Of a stretch of 12,145 nt of DNA, positions 6,937 through 12,145 are shown in pieces. Numbering within the stretch: position 1 is the stretch's first letter; every line of letters begins with the position of its first letter. This DNA is from Acidimicrobiia bacterium (GTDB taxonomy: Bacteria > Actinomycetota > Acidimicrobiia > Spongiisociales > ZC4RG35): the NCBI GenBank assembly GCA_029865445.1, contig JAOUGY010000093.1, forward strand, positions 1 to 12,145, in the 5' to 3' direction. A model generated the notes under the pieces. The model had not been told where the DNA came from, searched no databases, and worked only from the letters and a program-made list of their open reading frames with translations. A program made the position numbers and the translations under genes.

Positions 6937-6958
6937 GGGCCGCCCCGGAGGGCGGCCC
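6937..6958 (-). terminator. Terminator-like hairpin downstream of tRNA-Pro
   Basis: GGGCCGCC (6937-6944) and GGCGGCCC (6951-6958), extended by one C-G pair, give a 9-bp GC stem with a 4-nt loop, 16 nt beyond the tRNA CCA end. The flanks AAACCAG and CTGGTGTTT can pair partially and lengthen it. There is no strong T-run, as is common in GC-rich genomes. Confidence 0.6.
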
Positions 6959-6974
6959 TGATCTGGTGTTTCTG

Positions 6975-7051
6975 TGGTCGGGACGGTGGGACTTGAACCC
7001 ACGACCTCAGCGTCCCGAACGCTGCGCGCTACCAAGCTGCGCTACGTCCCG
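6975..7051 (-). tRNA. tRNA-Pro (anticodon CGG), CCA encoded
   Basis: The acceptor stem CGGGACG (5' end, at 7051) pairs with CGTCCCG (6979-6985 on the plus strand reads CGGGACG). The discriminator is A and the genomically encoded CCA is at 6977-6975. The anticodon arm is CAGCG-TTCGGGA-CGCTG, giving anticodon CGG, which reads CCG proline codons, frequent in a GC-rich genome. The C1-G72 pair is the hallmark of bacterial tRNA-Pro. The T-arm contains GTTCAAGTC. Its 5' end is 13 bp after the stop codon of the CNNM gene on the same strand. Confidence 0.97.
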
Positions 7052-7061
7052 TGAAGCCACC

Positions 7062-7067
7062 ATGTTA
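7062..7067 (-). promoter_or_regulatory. Candidate -10 box for tRNA-Pro, containing the CNNM stop codon
   Basis: On the minus strand TAACAT ends 10 nt before the mature tRNA 5' end. Its first three bases are the TAA stop of the CNNM gene. The -35 region (~7085-7090) is weak. The alternative is read-through from the upstream operon. Confidence 0.35.
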
Positions 7068-8363
7068 GTCGGCCCCTGGGAGCCCATCGATCGCCATCCG
7101 TCCCACCTCTACCCGGAGGCGATCGATCCTTCGCCGGTCCATGCGCAACACGGTGAGCTTCACTCCCTCGACGATCACGTGGTCTCCTGCGTCGGGAATC
7201 CGCCCCGACTCGAAAAGGAACAAGCCACCGATTGATGTGTACGGCCCATCAGGCAATTCGATTTTGATCTCCTCGGCGACATCCTCCACGGGTACCCGGC
7301 CCTCGACCACCCACATCTCGTCGTTGAGCCGGTACATGGAGGGCTCGCGAGGGTCGTATTCGTCCTGGATGTCCCCCACCAGCTCGGCGACGAGGTCCTT
7401 GACCGTCACCACGCCGTCGACCCCTCCGTGTTCGTCGAGGACGACGGCGAAGGACACCCTCCTCGTCCGGAGATCTTGAAGGGCTGACAGCACCGAAGTC
7501 GACTCCGGGACGTAGATGGGCTCGCGGACGAGTGTGTCGATGCCTCCGCCGGATCCCCGTCGCAGGAGATCTTTGACGAACAGGATTCCCACCAGGTCGT
7601 CGAGAGTGCCGCCCGGCGATACCACGGGGAGGCACGAGTGGCCGTGCATCGCCACGGTGCGTCTGGCTTCCTCCTCCGATGCCCCAGCTTCGAGGGTGAC
7701 CACTTCCATGCGAGGCGTCATCACGTCGCGGACGGGCCTGTCGGCGAGTTCGAACAGAGACTCGAGAATCTCCCGCTCCTCGGGGTGGATCTCACCGGCG
7801 GCTTCGGACAGGACCGCCAGCGCCATGATGTCGTCCTCCGTGGCTGTGGTCACGAGTCCGCTTCGCACGCCGAACAGGCGGAGGACGAAGCCGGCGGCGG
7901 CGATGAAGACCTTGGCAATCGGATTGAGGAGCCGCGAGAGCCCCCAGATCGTGGGTGCGACGGCCAGGGCGAAACGTTCGGGGTGCCGGGCGGCGAGGGT
8001 CTTCGGTGTGATCTCTCCCACCACCAGGACCACGGCAGTGAGCGCCACCGTCGACACCCACGGTCCGAATGCCTCCCCCGTCGCCGACGACGTGACAACG
8101 GTCAAGAAGTCGATGATCAGGATGGTGGCAATCGAGGCGGCGAGGATGTTCACGAAGTTGTTGGCGACGAGCAGTGTGCCCAGCGTCCGCTCGGTGTCGT
8201 CGGCGAGTGCCACCAGTCTGCGGCCCCGGCTGCCTCTCTCCGAGAGTTGCTGTATCCGTTCCCGGGGAAGGGCGACGAACGCCGTCTCCGAGCCGGAGAA
8301 AAGTCCGGAGGCGCCGATGCACATCGTCAAGATGACGAGGAGCACGATCTGGAGTCCGGTCAT
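7065..8363 (-). CDS. CNNM/CorC-HlyC family membrane protein with CBS pair
   Basis: A 432-residue protein. The CNNM (DUF21) domain, residues ~1-200, has membrane helices near 3-22, 65-85, 103-123 and 150-165, with the signature FSGSETAF (22-29) and GEITPK (116-121). A CBS pair follows (~212-330, starting DVMTPRMEVV, with second CBS EPIYVPESTSVLSAL), then a C-terminal CorC/HlyC domain (~345-425, YRLNDEMWVVEGRVPVEDV and GGLFLFESGRIPDAGD). All domains are present at normal length. Family members are linked to Mg2+/Co2+ efflux or homeostasis and bind Mg-ATP through the CBS pair; 'hemolysin' labels are historical. Start ATG 8363 has GGGGAG 9 nt upstream; an open extension to 8543 overlaps the response regulator and is not credible. 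It lies 22 bp after the response-regulator stop, so the two are probably co-transcribed. Confidence 0.95.
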   Translation of the reverse strand: MTGLQIVLLVILTMCIGASGLFSGSETAFVALPRERIQQLSERGSRGRRLVALADDTERTLGTLLVANNFVNILAASIATILIIDFLTVVTSSATGEAFGPWVSTVALTAVVLVVGEITPKTLAARHPERFALAVAPTIWGLSRLLNPIAKVFIAAAGFVLRLFGVRSGLVTTATEDDIMALAVLSEAAGEIHPEEREILESLFELADRPVRDVMTPRMEVVTLEAGASEEEARRTVAMHGHSCLPVVSPGGTLDDLVGILFVKDLLRRGSGGGIDTLVREPIYVPESTSVLSALQDLRTRRVSFAVVLDEHGGVDGVVTVKDLVAELVGDIQDEYDPREPSMYRLNDEMWVVEGRVPVEDVAEEIKIELPDGPYTSIGGLFLFESGRIPDAGDHVIVEGVKLTVLRMDRRRIDRLRVEVGRMAIDGLPGAD

Positions 8364-8385
8364 CGACGTCGACTCCCCGGGTGGG

Positions 8386-8760
8386 TCAGGACGCTGCGGT
8401 CTGCAGCGAGGAAAGGGCAGCGCGAAGGTCTTGGGACGTGAACGGCTTGATGAGGAATCTGTCGGCGCCGGCGCGTCGGGCAAGGAAGGTGTCGGCCTGT
8501 CGGTCGAGCAGCAGAATGATCGGAGTGACCTCGGCTTTGCCACCTGACATGGCGTCCTTGAGCAGTCGAATGATCGCCATACCGCCCATGTTCTTGACCT
8601 GCATGTCGACGATCACCGCATCGAAACGGCGGTCGGCGACGACCTCGGCGGCGTCTTCGGGTTCGTCGATGGTCTCGAGTCGGGTCCCGGGGTCGGTGAC
8701 GGCAGCAGCCACGTCGTTCGAAACCCATTCGTCGTCGGCTACCAGCAGCAGGTCGGACAT
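8386..8760 (-). CDS. Single-domain response regulator
   Basis: A 124-residue stand-alone receiver domain with no output domain. The acidic pair is D9-D10, the phospho-acceptor D52 in VIVDM, and the conserved Lys is K105 in LIKPF. The switch Thr/Ser expected at the end of beta-4 is replaced by Leu85 (IILLLDRQ). Phosphorylation chemistry looks possible, but the usual T-coupled switch is not. ATG 8760 gives the normal receiver N-terminus; the open frame continues to 8982 only across the divergent promoter and NfeD gene. No histidine kinase is adjacent. It shares an operon with the CNNM gene, so a link between signalling and membrane ion handling or local scaffolding is possible but unproven. Confidence 0.92.
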   Translation of the reverse strand: MSDLLLVADDEWVSNDVAAAVTDPGTRLETIDEPEDAAEVVADRRFDAVIVDMQVKNMGGMAIIRLLKDAMSGGKAEVTPIILLLDRQADTFLARRAGADRFLIKPFTSQDLRAALSSLQTAAS

Positions 8761-8768
8761 GACTCGAG

Positions 8769-8774
8769 AGGATA
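8769..8774 (-). promoter_or_regulatory. Candidate -10 box for the response-regulator operon
   Basis: TATCCT on the minus strand ends 8 nt before the ATG at 8760, with no Shine-Dalgarno between. This is compatible with a leaderless or near-leaderless transcript. The -35 region is not recognisable. Confidence 0.5.
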
Positions 8775-8823
8775 GTGAAGCCGAACGGTGGCCTGGTCGG
8801 ACTGGCGCCCTCGCCCGCGGACC

Positions 8824-8829
8824 TACACT
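8824..8829 (+). promoter_or_regulatory. Candidate -10 box for the NfeD gene
   Basis: TACACT ends 7 nt before the GTG at 8837, with no Shine-Dalgarno between, as expected for leaderless transcription. A poor -35 (ACTGGC, 8801-8806) is 17 bp upstream. Confidence 0.5.
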
Positions 8830-8836
8830 CTCGGCC

Positions 8837-10120
8837 GTGATTCCCCGGTTCCTTCGCCTGTCCGCGTTGTGCCTCATCGCCATGATGGCGATGAGTTCGG
8901 CCGCTGCCCAGGAGGCCGAGCGCACGATCGATGTACTCGACGTGTCCGGCCCGCTCGACGACCGATTGGCCCAGTTCGTCATCGACTCGATTCACGACGC
9001 AGAGGTTCGAGGGAACGTCGAACTGATAGTGCTCCAAATCGATTCACCCGGGGCGGTGGCCACCGAGCCCACGCTCACCCAGCTGGCGGCCACCGTGCAG
9101 GAGAGCCCGGTCCCGATCGTCGGATGGGTGGGTCCCGCGCCCGCCACCGCCCAGGGTGCGATCGCCCAGGTCTTCGCGTTGGCGCCGATTCGGGCCGCAG
9201 CCCCGGGAGCGTCGATCGGTCTCTGGCAGCCCACGATCGCAGGACGCGATCACGGCTTTCTGTTGTCCGAACCACCGGATGCAGGTCTGGTCGACGGGTC
9301 CGTGGAGGTCGAGGAGCCGATTCCCGGGTTGATCGACCTGGTGTCGCCCCAGACGGCATCCATCCGTCAGCTCGTTCAGGAACTGGACGGCTTCGAGCTT
9401 GCGGGGGCCGTTCTGGAGACGATCGAGTCTTTCACGGGAGATGACGGCGAACAGGGGGTCACGGCGCTGACGACGGTGATCCGAGAGCCAGGGCTGTGGG
9501 ATCGCTTCCTGCGGCTGGCGTCGACGCCCGAGGCAACCTTCTTCTATCTGATTGCCGGGCTCACCATCGCAGCATTCGAGTTCTACGCCATCGGTCCCGG
9601 TATCGCCGCCGCCGTGGCGGCCGTTCTTCTCGTCATGGCGGGGTATGGGCTCGCCACCCTTCCGGTGCGATGGTGGGCGGTTGGCTTGGCGATCGCAGCT
9701 GTTCTCCTGCTGTCGATTTCGTACCAACTCGGGGGTGTCTTCGCGCTCAACGGGTTGGGTCTCCTGGGCCTCCTCGTCGCCGGCCGATACATAACGGCCA
9801 CCGGTCCCCAGTTCGAGCCGGGATGGCCGAGCGTCATTCTCACGACGGCGGGGGCGGCTTTCTTCTTCTTGCTGGCCATGCCCACGGTGGCGCGGTCGCG
9901 GTTCTCGACCCAAACGATCGGACGGGAAGCCATGATCGGTCGGTCCGGCAGAGCGGTCTCGGCTCTGGAACCGGACGGACTGGTCGAAGTCGACGGCGCC
10001 ACGTGGAAAGCCACGTCGCACCGGGAGGCAGGGATCCGGGAGCACGATGCCGTGGTGGTGGTGGGTGTCGACGGGTGGTATCTCGAGGTCGAGCCCGCTT
10101 CGATCGGCGAAGAGGAATGA
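8837..10120 (+). CDS. Long-form NfeD protein with degenerate ClpP-like protease domain
   Basis: A 427-residue protein. A signal peptide (1-24, ending SSAAAQ) precedes a ClpP-class domain (~30-200), with IDVLDVSGPLDDRLAQFV and LIVLQIDSPGAVATEPTL matching the substrate-groove strand. Membrane helices follow at ~234-255, 258-278, 282-300 and ~320-345. The C-terminal OB-fold NfeD domain (~358-420) runs IGREAMIGRSGRAVSALEPDG to GWYLEVEPAS. In active relatives the region after V-x-P is S-G-A-R-A-A-S-A-G and carries the catalytic Ser. Here residues 98-108 read VGPAPATAQGA, with no serine, and no clear catalytic Lys motif follows. It is probably a pseudo-protease that still anchors and organises membrane partners; NfeD proteins usually sit beside stomatin/SPFH (flotillin-like) genes, none of which is in this window. 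GTG 8837 is chosen because it opens directly on the signal peptide. Confidence 0.9.
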   Translation: MIPRFLRLSALCLIAMMAMSSAAAQEAERTIDVLDVSGPLDDRLAQFVIDSIHDAEVRGNVELIVLQIDSPGAVATEPTLTQLAATVQESPVPIVGWVGPAPATAQGAIAQVFALAPIRAAAPGASIGLWQPTIAGRDHGFLLSEPPDAGLVDGSVEVEEPIPGLIDLVSPQTASIRQLVQELDGFELAGAVLETIESFTGDDGEQGVTALTTVIREPGLWDRFLRLASTPEATFFYLIAGLTIAAFEFYAIGPGIAAAVAAVLLVMAGYGLATLPVRWWAVGLAIAAVLLLSISYQLGGVFALNGLGLLGLLVAGRYITATGPQFEPGWPSVILTTAGAAFFFLLAMPTVARSRFSTQTIGREAMIGRSGRAVSALEPDGLVEVDGATWKATSHREAGIREHDAVVVVGVDGWYLEVEPASIGEEE

Positions 10121-10179
10121 TCGCGAAAATCGGCGCGACTACTTCCAGATTTTCCCTGGCGGATTCTGGCAATCCTCTC

Positions 10180-10185
10180 TAGGGT
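10180..10185 (+). promoter_or_regulatory. Candidate -10 box of the whiB gene
   Basis: TAGGGT lies 33 bp before the GTG start, leaving a normal leader with a ribosome-binding site. No convincing -35 is visible 17 bp upstream. Confidence 0.35.
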
Positions 10186-10207
10186 CGCCCTACCCCCAAC
10201 GGAATCA

Positions 10208-10214
10208 GAGGAGG
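10208..10214 (+). promoter_or_regulatory. Strong ribosome-binding site fixing the whiB GTG start
   Basis: GAGGAGG ends 4 nt before GTG 10219. It contrasts with the apparently leaderless starts of the NfeD, VOC and response-regulator genes. Confidence 0.8.
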
Positions 10215-10218
10215 ATCC

Positions 10219-10473
10219 GTGAGGCTGTCGGACGAGTGGCAGGCGCAAGCCTTGTGCCGTGGAAACCACGCACATCTCTTCTTCCCCCCAAGCACCTTCG
10301 AACGCAAGGACGAGCGGGAACGACGGGAGATGAGGGCGAAAGCGATCTGCAATGTGTGCCCAGTGATGGGTGACTGCAAGATGTATGCAACGGCCATCAG
10401 GGAGCCATTCGGCATCTGGGGCGGGATGACCGAGGCTGACCGGAAGCAGGTTGTGGTGGCAGCAGCCCGCTGA
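10219..10473 (+). CDS. WhiB-family iron-sulfur transcription factor
   Basis: An 84-residue protein with the four cluster-binding cysteines C13, C44, C47 and C53 (C-x30-C-x2-C-x5-C) and the turn motif GIWGG (65-69). An N-terminal LCRG segment is followed by FFPPS, and there is a basic or charged C-terminal tail after the turn (DRKQ). This is a complete Wbl protein: it carries a [4Fe-4S] cluster, sits on the primary sigma factor region 4, and tunes promoters in response to redox or developmental cues. Wbl proteins are confined to Actinobacteriota and their phages, the strongest taxonomic clue here. The subclass (WhiB1, 2, 4 etc.) cannot be called from sequence inspection. It is monocistronic and converges on selB. 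Confidence 0.96.
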   Translation: MRLSDEWQAQALCRGNHAHLFFPPSTFERKDERERREMRAKAICNVCPVMGDCKMYATAIREPFGIWGGMTEADRKQVVVAAAR

Positions 10474-10490
10474 CACGGGATTCGAACACC

Positions 10491-10523
10491 GAATGAGGGC
10501 GGGCGTGTGACCCGCCCTCATTC
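10491..10523. terminator. Bidirectional terminator hairpin overlapping the selB stop codon
   Basis: GAATGAGGGCGGG (10491-10503) and CCCGCCCTCATTC (10511-10523) form a 13-bp perfect stem with a 7-nt loop. It starts 18 bp after the whiB stop, and its right arm contains the selB TGA (10518-10520). Short CACGTTT follows on the plus strand. It serves both convergent genes. Confidence 0.85.
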
Positions 10524-12145
10524 ACGTTTCAGACGTCGAACATCCCCCATCCGAACCGTGAGGCCGGAGCGGTCCGCCCACTCCAAGAACGGCACGGCGT
10601 ACTTCCGGGACAGCCCCGTCCGATCCTTGAACTCCGAGACCGTGAACCCGTCGGCCATGTCTGCAAGCTGTTCGGTGATCGACCGGATCTGGTCCGGAAG
10701 GAACACGAACTCGTCGCTCACCTTCACCAACTCACCATCCCGGATGAGGGCGTGCATCAGCTCGCGGTCGATCCCCAGCTCGGACACCCTGGGGACCTCG
10801 AGTCCGGATGCTTCGAGTGCCGATCGAGCAGCCACCCACTCGGTATCACGATTGGCCCGGTCGACCTGGAATGACGCCAATCGCACCGATGCAGACTCCA
10901 CCGTCAGCTCATCCGACAAGGACGACAGAGCTTCCAACACCGGGATCGGAATCGCCAGGGTGGTCGCCAGGCTCGCCAGAGGCATGCCCGGGCGAAGTGG
11001 GTTCGCGTCGTGAAAGGAGCGCACCGACTCGATGGCGCGGTCGGTGAGGCGGGATGCGAAGGTCGTGCTCAGGATTCGGTCGCCGGCGCGGACACCTCCG
11101 GTGGGTGACCCTCCACCGGAGTGACGATCGAGGCGCTCGGCGGAGTCGTGACCTCGGACCTCCAACAGCGCATCGGCGATGGCGTCGGGGCCGGCCACCA
11201 ACCTGTGGATGATGGCACCGGCCCCTGCTGTGATCGACCTCCCTTTGGCAGGTGGACTCGGGTCGAGGATGCGCCCCCCTGCAACGACGAGCCTTCGGCC
11301 CGTCTCACGGAGGATGAACCGATCTCCTGCGGCCAGCGGAAGGGGATCCGACAACTCGAGCAGGCCAATTCCGGGGGCCAGGAGGCGGACCCTCACCGGG
11401 ATCGCCGCCGAGCCCACGTGGAGCTGGTAGCTGCCTCGATCGGTGAGCTCTTCGACGTAGCGAGCGGCACTGATCGACACCGAACACCGGCGAGTCGGTT
11501 CCCACTGATCGACGCGGCCCAGCATCGCTCCCCGTCCCACGTCGTCCCGGTCGACCCCAGTCAGGTTGACCGCCACCCTCGTCCCCGGTTCGGCGGTCTC
11601 CGTTTCGCGCTCGTGCGATTGGAGGCCTCGAATCCGAACCTCCCCACCGCCGGGCCAGATGGCGACCCGATCGCCGGTACGGAGGTGACCGCCGAGAAGG
11701 GTGCCTGTCACAACCGTTCCGGCTCCGGTGATGGAGAACGACCGGTCGACCCAGAGTCTCGGGCGATTCGTGGCGGCCGCCGGAAGGGCCTCGACGAGTT
11801 GCGTGACGGCCACCACGAGGTCGTCGATCCCTTCCCCCGTCACCGCAGACACCGGGATGATCTGGGCGCCTTCGAGCGAGGTCCCCTCGAGCTTCTCCGC
11901 GGTTTCGAGGGCGGCGAGCTCGAGCAACTCGGCATCGACTCGATCCGACTTGGTGAGGGCAACGACGCCCAAGCGCGTCTCGAGCAGATCGAGCACCGCG
12001 AGATGCTCCTCCGACTGAGGCATCCAGCCCTCGTCTGCTGCGACCACCATGAGAGCCACATCGATGGCCTCGATACCGGCGAGCATGTTCTTGATGAAGT
12101 GCTCGTGTCCCGGGACGTCTACGAACGACACCTCCATCCCGCCGG
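10518..12145 (-). CDS. selB: Selenocysteine-specific elongation factor SelB, 5'-incomplete
   Basis: The frame is open to the window edge; about 541 residues are visible and the P-loop (G1) region lies outside. The ATG at 12137 is internal. Visible features in order: G3 DVPGHE, then AADEGWMPQSEEHLAVL (SelB-type in place of the EF-Tu segment), G4 TKSD and a G5-like SAVTGEGID. EF-Tu-like domains 2-3 follow, with RLWVDRSFSITGAGTVVTGT, the hallmark of SelB/eIF2-gamma-like factors. A long C-terminal region of winged-helix domains ends TGLSRKYAVPFLEW, then RMGDVRRLKRE; this part binds the SECIS RNA hairpin. The protein delivers Sec-tRNA(Sec) to UGA codons. selA, selD and tRNA-Sec are not in the window but often sit upstream. 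Its stop codon is inside the shared terminator. Confidence 0.95.
   Translation of the reverse strand, partial: GGMEVSFVDVPGHEHFIKNMLAGIEAIDVALMVVAADEGWMPQSEEHLAVLDLLETRLGVVALTKSDRVDAELLELAALETAEKLEGTSLEGAQIIPVSAVTGEGIDDLVVAVTQLVEALPAAATNRPRLWVDRSFSITGAGTVVTGTLLGGHLRTGDRVAIWPGGGEVRIRGLQSHERETETAEPGTRVAVNLTGVDRDDVGRGAMLGRVDQWEPTRRCSVSISAARYVEELTDRGSYQLHVGSAAIPVRVRLLAPGIGLLELSDPLPLAAGDRFILRETGRRLVVAGGRILDPSPPAKGRSITAGAGAIIHRLVAGPDAIADALLEVRGHDSAERLDRHSGGGSPTGGVRAGDRILSTTFASRLTDRAIESVRSFHDANPLRPGMPLASLATTLAIPIPVLEALSSLSDELTVESASVRLASFQVDRANRDTEWVAARSALEASGLEVPRVSELGIDRELMHALIRDGELVKVSDEFVFLPDQIRSITEQLADMADGFTVSEFKDRTGLSRKYAVPFLEWADRSGLTVRMGDVRRLKRE

Noticed and set aside
6406..7035. 209-codon minus-strand open frame across the transposase remnant and tRNA
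   Set aside because: It runs antisense to the IS110-like tail and across the tRNA; no domain pattern.
6937..7051. tRNA-Pro 3' end as an integration (att) site for the transposase remnant
   Set aside because: No repeat of the tRNA 3' end is found elsewhere in the window, there is no integrase gene, and IS110-type elements do not use tRNA ends.
6783..7235. Plus-strand frame containing SGRWDLNPRPQRPERCALPS
   Set aside because: This is the well-known spurious translation of the strand opposite a tRNA gene, here tRNA-Pro; not a protein.
8381..8836. N-terminal extension of the NfeD frame
   Set aside because: It overlaps the response regulator in antisense; the signal peptide begins exactly at GTG 8837 behind a -10 box.
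1..12145. CRISPR arrays, prophage, toxin-antitoxin or defence genes
   Set aside because: No regularly spaced direct repeats, phage structural genes or defence-type enzymes were seen on either strand.

Overview
The window is a GC-rich bacterial chromosome fragment. A WhiB-family protein, an ECF42-type sigma factor paired with a DGPF/YCII protein, an LPFTG cell-wall anchor and start codons that look leaderless together point to Actinobacteriota. A deep-branching lineage such as Acidimicrobiia is plausible, but nothing here proves it.

Layout from left to right. Positions 1-312 hold the tail of a protein ending in a cyclic-nucleotide-binding domain. It converges with the C-terminal part of a cell-wall-anchored DUF11/SdrD-type surface protein (314-1707, minus). 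The first ~815 bp of that gene (its C-terminus) are clean, but its upstream part carries about six frameshifts. Positions 1959-3511 are a DGPF/YCII protein and its ECF42 sigma factor as a translationally overlapping pair. A small four-helix membrane protein (minus) and a VOC/glyoxalase protein (plus) diverge around 4000-4240. A possible broken small gene follows, then a secreted or membrane-anchored serine beta-lactamase-like hydrolase (4997-6241, minus).

From 6242 to 6974 there is no intact gene, only the last 60 codons of an IS110-like transposase abutting a large hairpin. Next comes a minus-strand unit: a single-domain response regulator, a CNNM/CorC-type transporter-like protein, and tRNA-Pro(CGG), which starts 13 bp after the transporter stop. 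Divergent from this unit is a long-form NfeD protein whose protease half has no serine where the nucleophile should be. The window ends with a WhiB gene converging on a 5'-incomplete selB, the two separated by a 13-bp perfect hairpin that swallows the selB stop codon.

Functionally this is mostly a housekeeping and stress or signalling neighbourhood: sigma/YCII, response regulator/CNNM, NfeD, WhiB and selenocysteine decoding. It contains two decayed patches, the surface protein and the transposase tail. I see no defence island, CRISPR array, prophage or biosynthetic cluster. The most interesting signals are the run of same-sign single-base losses in the surface gene, the NfeD without its nucleophile, the compact divergent leaderless promoter pair at 8761-8836, and the tRNA whose candidate -10 box contains its neighbour's stop codon.
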